From contig JAGLXL010000006.1 in the NCBI GenBank assembly GCA_023132895.1, forward strand, positions 16,360 through 80,359: 64,000 bases of DNA, in the 5' to 3' direction. This document shows positions 18,693 through 26,567 of the stretch, piece after piece (the stretch's first letter is position 1; the number at the start of each line of letters is the position of its first letter). Below the pieces are notes generated by a model that was not told the origin of the DNA, ran no database searches, and saw only the letters and a program-made list of their open reading frames with translations. Both the position numbers and the translations under genes were made by a program. The DNA comes from Nanobdellota archaeon (lineage in GTDB: Archaea; Nanobdellota; Nanobdellia; Woesearchaeales; JAGLXL01).

Positions 18693-19060
18693 ATGTAAAA
18701 GACCTACAAGCTCGGCAAGGTAATGTGGATTTAGTTCTGGAAATAGTGGAGAAAGGTGAAGTCAGAGAGTTTGAAAAGTTTGGAAAGAAAGGAAGTGTCT
18801 GCAATGCTGTTGCCCAAGACGAGACTGGAAAAATCAAGTTAACACTTTGGAATGAACAGATTGACATGGTGGGTGTTGGCGACAAGATTCAGATTACAAA
18901 TGGTTATGTGGGTGAATACCAAGGTGAACTGCAGCTTTCAACTGGTAAATTTGGCAAGTTGGAAGTCTTGGAAAAAGGCGAACCGAAGGAAGAAGCTGCT
19001 GAAGAGAGCGGAGAAGAACTGCCAGAAGAAATTCAACCAGAAGAAGAGGAAATCAAATGA
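18689..19060 (+). CDS. Single OB-fold ssDNA-binding protein (RPA/SSB-like)
   Basis: 123 residues. The first 95 form a single OB fold of the archaeal SSB/RPA type: VKDLQARQGNVDLVLEIVEK, then GKIKLTLWNEQID and VGVGDKIQITNGYVGEYQGE, where the Trp and aromatic residues usually stack on ssDNA. The tail is acidic (EEEIK), as in bacterial and crenarchaeal SSBs that recruit partners. Ribosome site GGAGG at 18679-18683. It lies in the middle of a surface-protein cluster and is followed after 3 bases by the AbrB-like mini-gene at 19064, an odd setting for a replication gene. Confidence 0.85.
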   Translation: MNVKDLQARQGNVDLVLEIVEKGEVREFEKFGKKGSVCNAVAQDETGKIKLTLWNEQIDMVGVGDKIQITNGYVGEYQGELQLSTGKFGKLEVLEKGEPKEEAAEESGEELPEEIQPEEEEIK

Positions 19061-19063
19061 AAG

Positions 19064-19231
19064 ATGTCAGCTGAATTAAAGAGGAAATTATATGCACGGG
19101 GAAGTAGTTTTGAAACTACTATTCCAATGCCTCTTCTCTTTAAGCTGGATCCTAAAAATAAAAAGTACAATGTTGTGTTTAAGTATGATGCTAAAACTGA
19201 CAGATGGTATATTGAATTTGGTGAAAGATGA
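19064..19231 (+). CDS. AbrB-like mini-protein, paralog of the 13570 gene (55 aa)
   Basis: 55 residues (MSAELKRKLYARGSSFETTI...), near-identical to the 13570 product with changes such as V/I, D/N and Q/T, so one arose by duplication and both stay under selection. It begins 3 bases after the OB-fold stop, and its TGA overlaps the ATG of the surface gene at 19228 (ATGA), exactly as the first copy does. A regulator, chaperone or antitoxin-like factor tied to the expression of each surface gene is the inference. Confidence 0.62.
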   Translation: MSAELKRKLYARGSSFETTIPMPLLFKLDPKNKKYNVVFKYDAKTDRWYIEFGER

Positions 19232-20871
19232 AATCAAAAATTAGGTGGGAATTAGTATTTATGGTTTTAGTAGTTGGAATATTTTCTGTACTAGTTGCGC
19301 ATCTGATTAATTTTTCATCTAATTCCTTGACTGGTTTTGCTATTGCTGGTATGACTGAAGGTCCGATTGGCAATGCATCTTTTTTGAATTGTACTGTAGT
19401 GCCAGGCAATTGCTCTGACATTCCAAATATCTATAATTTTACCCAGATATTGAAGTTGTATAATTATACTAATTCACACGCGGGGTTGGCAAATACAACT
19501 GGATTTAATTATTCGTTGTGCTGTGCTCCGACAGTTTCTGGTGTAATGCTTAATTGGACTAACTCTTCAGCTGACAACAGCACTTATTTTAATTTCCTGA
19601 ATTTATTCCAGATGAATAATTCACACGTGGCTCTGCCAAATGCCACATTTATGCATTATGCTAATGGCAGTAATTTAACTATTGAAGATCCAGACCCTTA
19701 TGAGGTTTCTGCAATGATTTCAACTTCTGTAGGAACGATTACTTGTAATTATTATGAGAATTATTACGGTAATTGCAGTCTAGAGACAGAAACTTGTCTT
19801 TTGACTGTGCCGTTTAATATGACGGCCAATTATACAAATCTACACGTGGCAGATTGTAATTATTCTAGTGCTTATGACACTTCGATTTGCTGTGAGCTGA
19901 CACCTATTCTAGCTAAGATTTATATTAATGGAACATACGCACCGCCCGGATCTAATTTTAGTTACGCTGGCAAACCAACAGAAGTCACAGTTGAAAGTCC
20001 CTTATCAAGTGGTCAAATTATAGCTTATGAATATAATGGTTACACCTTTTCTAGTATCCCCCAATATACAGATGCCAATGTTTCAACCACAGGCATAGCT
20101 CAAACTCCAATTATTGATCTTAACACAAGTTTTACTCTAATTCCAACTGGCGGACCTACTGGAAAAGAAGATAAGTTAGGTGAATATGGCATAAGGATTA
20201 TTGTTCAAGATTCTGGTGGTTCAACAATCTATACTCAAGATTTCAATGTCACTCACCGTGATCTTCTTAATCCTGGCGGTTCGATTGACGTGCCTAGTGA
20301 ATCTAATGTAGCCTATAATCTTCAAAATTTATACAGTACTTTTACTTATGTACAAGACTGGTTGAATAGTGGTGGTGGCGTCAACAGACATCTGCTTATC
20401 AATGGTTCTTATAATGTTGTTGGGAATGATTTTACTATTAGGGCTGCTGAACCAACTGGTTTGAATATTCAAGTTCATGATAATAATACTGAACTACCTA
20501 TCAACGCCACCATAGAATTAATTGAAAATAATGGTTTCATGTTGTTTGCCCTATCTCAATATACCGACTCTAATGTAACTAATATTGTCACTGGTACAGT
20601 TAATACCACTGATTCTGGTGTTGCTAATGTTACTTTGATTCAAACAGGAGGATTAGAAGGTAAAGAAGATTATATTGGTAATTTTTCTGTTCAATTAAAA
20701 ATTTATAATACTTCAAATCACTTGATCAACACAGTTAATTTAACTGTAGACCGCACTTTGACCGCAGTCTCAGGTTCTCCAGAATCTGTTCCAAGCCAAT
20801 CAAATGTAGCTTATAATCTTCAAAATATGTATAGTACTTTTACTTATGTACAAGCATGGTTAAATCAATAA
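19228..20871 (+). CDS. Secreted Asn/Thr-rich surface protein with repeated extracellular domain
   Basis: 547 residues. An N-terminal membrane helix (about 8-27) is followed by LTGFAIAG, the same motif seen in the 13737 and 22634 products. A Cys-containing, heavily N-glycosylatable part leads into two copies of a roughly 150-residue beta domain, each with a hallmark IPTGG/IQTGG + KEDxxGxxxxxL/I + VPSxSNVAYNLQN + STFTYVQxWLN ending. No C-terminal membrane helix is present. It is coupled to the mini-gene upstream and followed by two more surface genes, so the three may form one cell-surface complex. Confidence 0.75.
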   Translation: MKSKIRWELVFMVLVVGIFSVLVAHLINFSSNSLTGFAIAGMTEGPIGNASFLNCTVVPGNCSDIPNIYNFTQILKLYNYTNSHAGLANTTGFNYSLCCAPTVSGVMLNWTNSSADNSTYFNFLNLFQMNNSHVALPNATFMHYANGSNLTIEDPDPYEVSAMISTSVGTITCNYYENYYGNCSLETETCLLTVPFNMTANYTNLHVADCNYSSAYDTSICCELTPILAKIYINGTYAPPGSNFSYAGKPTEVTVESPLSSGQIIAYEYNGYTFSSIPQYTDANVSTTGIAQTPIIDLNTSFTLIPTGGPTGKEDKLGEYGIRIIVQDSGGSTIYTQDFNVTHRDLLNPGGSIDVPSESNVAYNLQNLYSTFTYVQDWLNSGGGVNRHLLINGSYNVVGNDFTIRAAEPTGLNIQVHDNNTELPINATIELIENNGFMLFALSQYTDSNVTNIVTGTVNTTDSGVANVTLIQTGGLEGKEDYIGNFSVQLKIYNTSNHLINTVNLTVDRTLTAVSGSPESVPSQSNVAYNLQNMYSTFTYVQAWLNQ

Positions 20872-20888
20872 TCAAGGAGGTATCAAAA

Positions 20889-22649
20889 ATGAAAAAACAA
20901 AAGAGGTATCAAAAACAAATCATCTTATTATTGTTGGTGATTTTCTCAGTCCTCCTTGTTTTGCCTAGCGCCAGCTCTGTTGCTACATCTGGCAGTATTA
21001 TTAAAGACTCTGATAATTCTATCATGAACGTTCCTTACGATTCTAATGTCGATGCCCATGTTGATAACACCGCCACTGTTCCCAATGCTGCTTTAAGAAT
21101 TAATGGTTCTGCAGCAGCTGATGTTGCTAATCTATATACAGGCGGTCTCTACGCAGTTGGTACTAATCCAGCTGTGGGTAATTTTCAATATGTCATTATG
21201 ACCACAGACGGTGATCCTGACCCTTTAATGCAAACTGGTGCAGCCCAGAGTTGTCCTGGTAGTGCTTGTTATGCCAGAACCGGAGCAAACCTAGCTTTTC
21301 CCTTAGCTATTGTTGGTAGTGATAGTGGTAATCCTGGTGCTGCTTTTTTTCCAGGCAATATTTATGTGGTTGTCTCAAGCAATAAAACAGTTGAGGATAC
21401 AGACGCGCTGATTTATTTATCTCCAAGTGACGGAGAACTAACTGGAACTTATACAGTCTCATCTTCTTATATGGAAACATACTATGTCCAAAGTACGGGC
21501 AATACTAGATTTGATGTGACTGGTATTTCTACTGGTGCTTACTCAGATCATTCCAGTTCGAACTATTTGGCCTGCGGTCTTTGTAACGATACTCGCGGAC
21601 ATAATTGTTCAGATACAACCCTCACTTCTCCAGGTGCTGCTTATGTCACTTTAAATACTGATATAGTTTTGCCTGCTGATAGTTATGTTCATTATAAGTA
21701 TGGGGTAGTGAATGGAAGGGCCACTTCATTTTGTATTGGGCCTGATTTGGATATTACTGCAGTTTCTGCTAATCCATCAACTGGTCCTCCTGGAACTAGT
21801 GTTAATGTAAGTGCGACAGTTTTGAATGATAATAATGTTAATGTGACTCAAGCATTTACTGTTGATTTTTATTATGATTCAGTCACTCCTGGAAACAAAA
21901 TTGGATCGACTCAAACAATTACTGGTTTAGGCAGGGATGATTCTACAAATGCAGCTTCTGTTTTATGGGATACGACAGGCATTACTTCAGGAGCCCATAT
22001 TCTCTATGGAGTTTTAGATGATGCAGGAATTGGTGACTGCGGACCAACTAATGACAACCACACTGGGTCATTCACTACCGAACTTGTTTACTATATCTTT
22101 GTAGATATTGATGGAGTCAGGACAGACAATTTCACTGATGCTGGCCGACCTTACAATGTTTCACTTCAAGTAAATAATTCAAACAATGCAGTGGTGCCAA
22201 ATACTATTGTCAGGATTACTGAGGAAAATGGGATTAGCCTATTGGCTCCTTTACAGACTTACACTTCTGGCGGGACTAAATATGGGGTTAAACCAGTTTC
22301 CAAGGCTGAAGTCATTACTGATTCAAATGGTAGAGCTTACCTAGCCCTAATTCCAACGGGCAATAAATTATACACACCCGGTTATGAGTATACAAATCTA
22401 ACTGATCACGTGGGCAATTACTCACTTTATATTGAGATTTTTAATTCGGCAGGGACAGAACTTCAACTGATGCAGAATGGCGTCAAGGTTAATGAATACA
22501 ATCTAACCCTCTTTAATATGACAAACAGAATACCTACTGGTTCAGAGCTTTATTCGCTGGGAGTATACAATCAAGACGCCTATGTGAAAACATTCCTGAA
22601 TTTTGCATATCAAATCTTTGCAACAGCTAGACAATGGATCGCATCTTAG
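20889..22649 (+). CDS. Secreted surface protein sharing the repeated domain of its neighbour
   Basis: The frame opens at 20856, but ATG 20889 is preferred: AAGGAGGT lies 7 bases ahead and a clean signal peptide (MKKQKRYQKQIILLLL...ASS) follows. The 586-residue product has a Ser/Thr-rich N-terminal beta domain, a CARDB-like segment (ADITAV..NPSTGPPGTSVNVSATV region, about 280-390) and a C-terminal copy of the domain found twice in the 19228 product (ALIPTGN...GNYSLYIEIFNSAGTEL). It has no membrane anchor. It overlaps the next gene by 16 bases. Confidence 0.75.
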   Translation: MKKQKRYQKQIILLLLVIFSVLLVLPSASSVATSGSIIKDSDNSIMNVPYDSNVDAHVDNTATVPNAALRINGSAAADVANLYTGGLYAVGTNPAVGNFQYVIMTTDGDPDPLMQTGAAQSCPGSACYARTGANLAFPLAIVGSDSGNPGAAFFPGNIYVVVSSNKTVEDTDALIYLSPSDGELTGTYTVSSSYMETYYVQSTGNTRFDVTGISTGAYSDHSSSNYLACGLCNDTRGHNCSDTTLTSPGAAYVTLNTDIVLPADSYVHYKYGVVNGRATSFCIGPDLDITAVSANPSTGPPGTSVNVSATVLNDNNVNVTQAFTVDFYYDSVTPGNKIGSTQTITGLGRDDSTNAASVLWDTTGITSGAHILYGVLDDAGIGDCGPTNDNHTGSFTTELVYYIFVDIDGVRTDNFTDAGRPYNVSLQVNNSNNAVVPNTIVRITEENGISLLAPLQTYTSGGTKYGVKPVSKAEVITDSNGRAYLALIPTGNKLYTPGYEYTNLTDHVGNYSLYIEIFNSAGTELQLMQNGVKVNEYNLTLFNMTNRIPTGSELYSLGVYNQDAYVKTFLNFAYQIFATARQWIAS

Positions 22650-24289
22650 AAAAACAAAAAAAGGGATTAGGACTGTTGATCTTTTTAGTATTGATTAGTT
22701 TCCTAATCTTTACTCAAGGGGATTTAACTGGGTTTTTTGCAGCGAGCTCTATAACAGCTCAAACTCAACTGCAATGGAGCAATGGTTCGGTGGCTGAGAT
22801 GCATTTTGATAATTTTTCAACGACTTATGGTGATCCTTCTTTGGCTAATGGAAATATGTATCTGAAGGTCTGTTCAACCAATACAAACCAAGACTTGCTG
22901 AATAATTATACTAAATTAGTCTATAAGATGCAGAATTTCGTTATTGATCTTACAGTGATGCCAGCGCAGATGACAGCAGCGACTATTTCAGGCAGCTGTT
23001 CAGTGGTTGATATTGATTTGAGCACTTTTGCTGCTTATTATCCGGGTATTGTTTCAGTGGTAATTGCTGATGATGCGGCTTTTACAAATCCATCTTATTA
23101 TGATTTGAATGAAACAACTGGTTTCCTAGCTGGCAATTATACAGTTCAATACCAACAAGACAGCGGTGATTTGGTGATCAATATAACAGAAATCCTAGAT
23201 GACCAAGGAAGGAACATCACCACTAGCCTGCCTTTTATGATTTTTGGAGTGAAGAATTCAACAGGCCATTTGATTTATGTCAACCAAACCACTCCATTTA
23301 CAGAAATACGGTTCCCTTACTCTGGTGATGGCAATGTCACTTTTACAATCAATAATTATGACGTGCCAACAGCTCAAAATCTGGACACACCTGAAATATG
23401 CACTAACAATATAGATGATGATTTTGATGGTTTAGTAGATTGCGCTGATCCAGAATGTGTTAACCATCCAGCCTGTCTGCCTGAAGAAGCGGCTCCAGCA
23501 GCAGCTGCAGGTGGCGGAGGAGGAGCATCTTACTGCAGGCAGAAATGGGTTTGTGGTGAATGGTTAAACTGCAGGCCTGATGGAACTCAAACAAGGGAAT
23601 GTATTGATATTAATAATTGTTTGAATAAATCAATCATCAGAAAAACAAAATTAGTAGTTAGTCCTAAACCAGATGAAATCAGGTCATGTGATTACATTCC
23701 TCAATGTGATGATGAAGTCATTAACCAAGATGAGACTGATGTTGATTGCGGCGGTGAGATTTGTGCTGGCTGTGAAAATGGCCAGCATTGTTTATTAGAC
23801 AGGGATTGTTTGAGTTATAATTGTATTAGAGAATACTGCAGGCCTTCTGGCATCCAATGTTATGAGGATATTGACTGTCCAGCTGGTTTTACTTGCGAAG
23901 ACTTCCAATGCCTGTTTTTGAAAGTATTTAGAAAACCTGATAAATTAAGACTAATTGAAAAATGGATTTTGTGGGCGTTGTTAGCAGTGATTTTAACCTT
24001 GTCTTCGTATATTGCTTATGAGAAATACATTAAATCACCTTACAAGGAGAAGGTGAAAGAAGAGAAGTACAGCAAGGTATTGGGAGATTTCATTAAACAG
24101 GCAAATCTCCAAGGTTATTCTAGAAAACAAATTAGAGAGGCTCTGCGCAAGAAAGGCTGGCCTGATAAGATAATCAACCCTTATCTCAGAAAAGGTTATC
24201 GAGAATTGCCTGAAAAGAAACCAGATAAAAAAGCGACTTTGAAGGAAGAGATTAAGGGCTATGAAGAAGAGCTTAGGAAATTAAAGTAA
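22634..24289 (+). CDS. Membrane-anchored surface protein with TSP1-like Cys-rich region and GW tail module
   Basis: 551 residues. An N-terminal membrane helix is followed by LTGFFAAS. A beta-rich extracellular part leads to a Ca-binding type stretch (NNIDDDFDGLVDCADPEC), a Gly-rich linker, a TSP1-like WVCGEWLNCRPDGTQTREC near 300, and DETDVDCGGEICAGC near 365. A second membrane helix lies at about 440-462, followed by a basic tail with GYSRKQIREALRKKGW. The domain order copies the C-terminal half of the 13737 product. It is directly upstream of the secretion ATPase gene (1-base gap), which suggests linked function in surface assembly. Confidence 0.8.
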   Translation: MDRILEKQKKGLGLLIFLVLISFLIFTQGDLTGFFAASSITAQTQLQWSNGSVAEMHFDNFSTTYGDPSLANGNMYLKVCSTNTNQDLLNNYTKLVYKMQNFVIDLTVMPAQMTAATISGSCSVVDIDLSTFAAYYPGIVSVVIADDAAFTNPSYYDLNETTGFLAGNYTVQYQQDSGDLVINITEILDDQGRNITTSLPFMIFGVKNSTGHLIYVNQTTPFTEIRFPYSGDGNVTFTINNYDVPTAQNLDTPEICTNNIDDDFDGLVDCADPECVNHPACLPEEAAPAAAAGGGGGASYCRQKWVCGEWLNCRPDGTQTRECIDINNCLNKSIIRKTKLVVSPKPDEIRSCDYIPQCDDEVINQDETDVDCGGEICAGCENGQHCLLDRDCLSYNCIREYCRPSGIQCYEDIDCPAGFTCEDFQCLFLKVFRKPDKLRLIEKWILWALLAVILTLSSYIAYEKYIKSPYKEKVKEEKYSKVLGDFIKQANLQGYSRKQIREALRKKGWPDKIINPYLRKGYRELPEKKPDKKATLKEEIKGYEEELRKLK

Positions 24290-24290
24290 A

Positions 24291-26567
24291 ATGGCTGAAG
24301 ACAAAACAAATTGTTTTAGTTATGAAATCATAAGGCAGGGAGAAGAAAAAATACTTCAGATTGCATGTGAAGAATGCACTTTTCCCCCTTTGATTGAAGA
24401 AAGCAAGATGGCCATGGCTAAAACAATTGAATTATTGACTAAGAATAGCGGTGTGACTAAGATAGTGTTAACTCAAAAAAGAAATTTTGAATATGATTAT
24501 CACCAAACCAATATTCTTAATGAGGTGGCGAATGTTTTTAAGGTTTTGAGCAAAGAAGAGAAGTTAAAATATTCGTCTTTGGTGACAGCGACTGGCTGTA
24601 CTAGATATCTAAGGGAAGGGTTTGGAAGTTTGCAATATATTATTTCTACTCAGTTAAAAGGCGACCCGGTTTCAGCTTATGTGGAATTGAGGAGACTGAT
24701 TCGGAAAGAGAGAATTAAACTAGATGCAACAATTGAGGAGCAGGGGATTAAGTGCCAGGAGTATTTTATCTCGATGCTGGCGTATGTGATTGATTTACTT
24801 GAGAAAACACAGATGATTTCAATGTTGAATCCTTATCTGGCAGGTTATGCAGTAGGGGACAGGTCAATTTATAGGCGGCTGTTCAGGGCAACAATCAGGC
24901 CTGATTTTATGTTTACAAAATTAATGTCAACTTATCCAAGTGACGGCCAGGTATTAGATAGTTATTCTGTAGGCAATACTGAAATCACTATTTTTGGTTT
25001 TCCAGACAGCACCAAAACATTGTATCATATGGTTCCTCCGGAATTTAAATTTACTGAAGAGAAGTATGAAATTTTAGATACAGCCAGGAAAGTGATGGTT
25101 GAATACAAGCCAAAAAGAGAGGAGTTTGTGGATCCTAAAAGGATGAGAGAGGTTTTTACTAATGTAGGCAAGGATTTGATTGGAGATTTATTAGAGCATC
25201 AAGGAATGAAATTAAAAACAAAGGAGATAGAAGAGTTGGCCCAGGTTTTATTGAGGTATACAGTGGGCTTTGGTTTGATGGAGGTTCTTTTGTCAGATCC
25301 AAAAATACAGGATGCAAATGCTAATTCGCCAATGGGCAAGACACCAATTTTTGTAGTACATCAGGATTTTGATGATTGTGAAAGCAATATTATTCCAGCT
25401 GAAACAGAAGCAGAAAGCTGGGCAACAAAATTACGTATGATTTCAGGAAGGCCGCTGGATGAGGCCAATCCGATACTGGATACAGAATTGAAAATTCCAG
25501 GCATGACCTCTAGAGTAGCGGCGGTAACTGCGCCTTTAAATCCAACTGGCCTGGCTTTTTCTTTTAGAAGGCACAGGGACAAGCCATGGACTTTGCCGCT
25601 TTTTATTAAGGTAGGGATGATTGATTCAGTGGCGGCTGGTTTGATGTCGTTTTTAATTGACGGGACTCGGACGCTTTTAATTGCCGGAACAAGGAGTTCT
25701 GGAAAAACTTCATTTTTGGGTTCGGTTTTAGTTGAGATTATACGGCGTTATAGGATAATTACAATTGAAGATACTTTAGAACTGCCGGTTCCAGCACTGC
25801 GGGGCCTGGGTTTTAATATCCAATCAATGAAAGTAGCAAGTGCTTTGGCTGGCAAGGAGACGACAGAAGTTGATGCATCTCGTGGAATAAGGACGACATT
25901 GCGTTTAGGAGATTCAGCTTTGATTATTGGTGAAGTCAGAAGTTCTGAGGCAATTGCGCTTTATGAAGCAATGAGAATTGGAGCAGCAGCTAATGTGGTA
26001 GCAGGCACGATTCATGGTGCTAGTCCGTATGGTGTTTTTGACAGGGTGGTAAATGATATTGGTGTTCCCCGGACATCGTTTAAGGCAACTGATATTATTG
26101 TGGTGGCTAATCCAGTCAAGAGTGCAGCTGGTTTGAAAAAGAAAAGAAGGATTTTGCAGATTACTGAAGTTCGTAAGGACTGGGAAGATGATCCTCTGCG
26201 TGAAGGGGGTTTTGTTGACTTGATGAAATATAATCCAGAAACAGACAAGCTAGAAATAACAGATGCTTTGGCTAATGGGGATTCTGAAGTTTTAAAAGAA
26301 ATTGCTGGCAGTATTTCTGAATTTGCCGGTAACTGGGAAGCAGTCTGGGAAAATATTATGCTCAGGGCTGACTGCAAGCAGGCTTTGGTTGACATAGCTG
26401 AAAAAGAAAAGAAACCTGAATTGCTTGAGGCAGATTTTGTAACTGAAACTAATGATATGTTTCATAAGTTATTGGATCAAGTGAAAAAAGAAGTTGGGAA
26501 ACTGGATTCCAAAAGAATTTTGTTTGATTTTAAGGCTTGGTTAAAAAAAGAGGCTAAAAGACGTTGA
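24291..26567 (+). CDS. Type IV pilus/archaellum-type secretion ATPase (GspE/FlaI/TadA family)
   Basis: 758 residues. The C-terminal part is a GspE-superfamily ATPase: Walker A GTRSSGKT (about 466-473), Asp-box IITIEDTLELPV, Walker B ALIIGEVRSSEAIALYEAM and His-box GTIHGASPYGVFDRV. Such hexameric ATPases drive pilin polymerisation or protein export at the membrane. The N-terminal 250 residues are an extra domain, longer than in FlaI. The Walker A is slightly unusual (GTRSSGKT rather than GxTGSGKT), as in some archaeal TadA proteins. It overlaps its membrane partner by 4 bases. Confidence 0.93.
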   Translation: MAEDKTNCFSYEIIRQGEEKILQIACEECTFPPLIEESKMAMAKTIELLTKNSGVTKIVLTQKRNFEYDYHQTNILNEVANVFKVLSKEEKLKYSSLVTATGCTRYLREGFGSLQYIISTQLKGDPVSAYVELRRLIRKERIKLDATIEEQGIKCQEYFISMLAYVIDLLEKTQMISMLNPYLAGYAVGDRSIYRRLFRATIRPDFMFTKLMSTYPSDGQVLDSYSVGNTEITIFGFPDSTKTLYHMVPPEFKFTEEKYEILDTARKVMVEYKPKREEFVDPKRMREVFTNVGKDLIGDLLEHQGMKLKTKEIEELAQVLLRYTVGFGLMEVLLSDPKIQDANANSPMGKTPIFVVHQDFDDCESNIIPAETEAESWATKLRMISGRPLDEANPILDTELKIPGMTSRVAAVTAPLNPTGLAFSFRRHRDKPWTLPLFIKVGMIDSVAAGLMSFLIDGTRTLLIAGTRSSGKTSFLGSVLVEIIRRYRIITIEDTLELPVPALRGLGFNIQSMKVASALAGKETTEVDASRGIRTTLRLGDSALIIGEVRSSEAIALYEAMRIGAAANVVAGTIHGASPYGVFDRVVNDIGVPRTSFKATDIIVVANPVKSAAGLKKKRRILQITEVRKDWEDDPLREGGFVDLMKYNPETDKLEITDALANGDSEVLKEIAGSISEFAGNWEAVWENIMLRADCKQALVDIAEKEKKPELLEADFVTETNDMFHKLLDQVKKEVGKLDSKRILFDFKAWLKKEAKRR

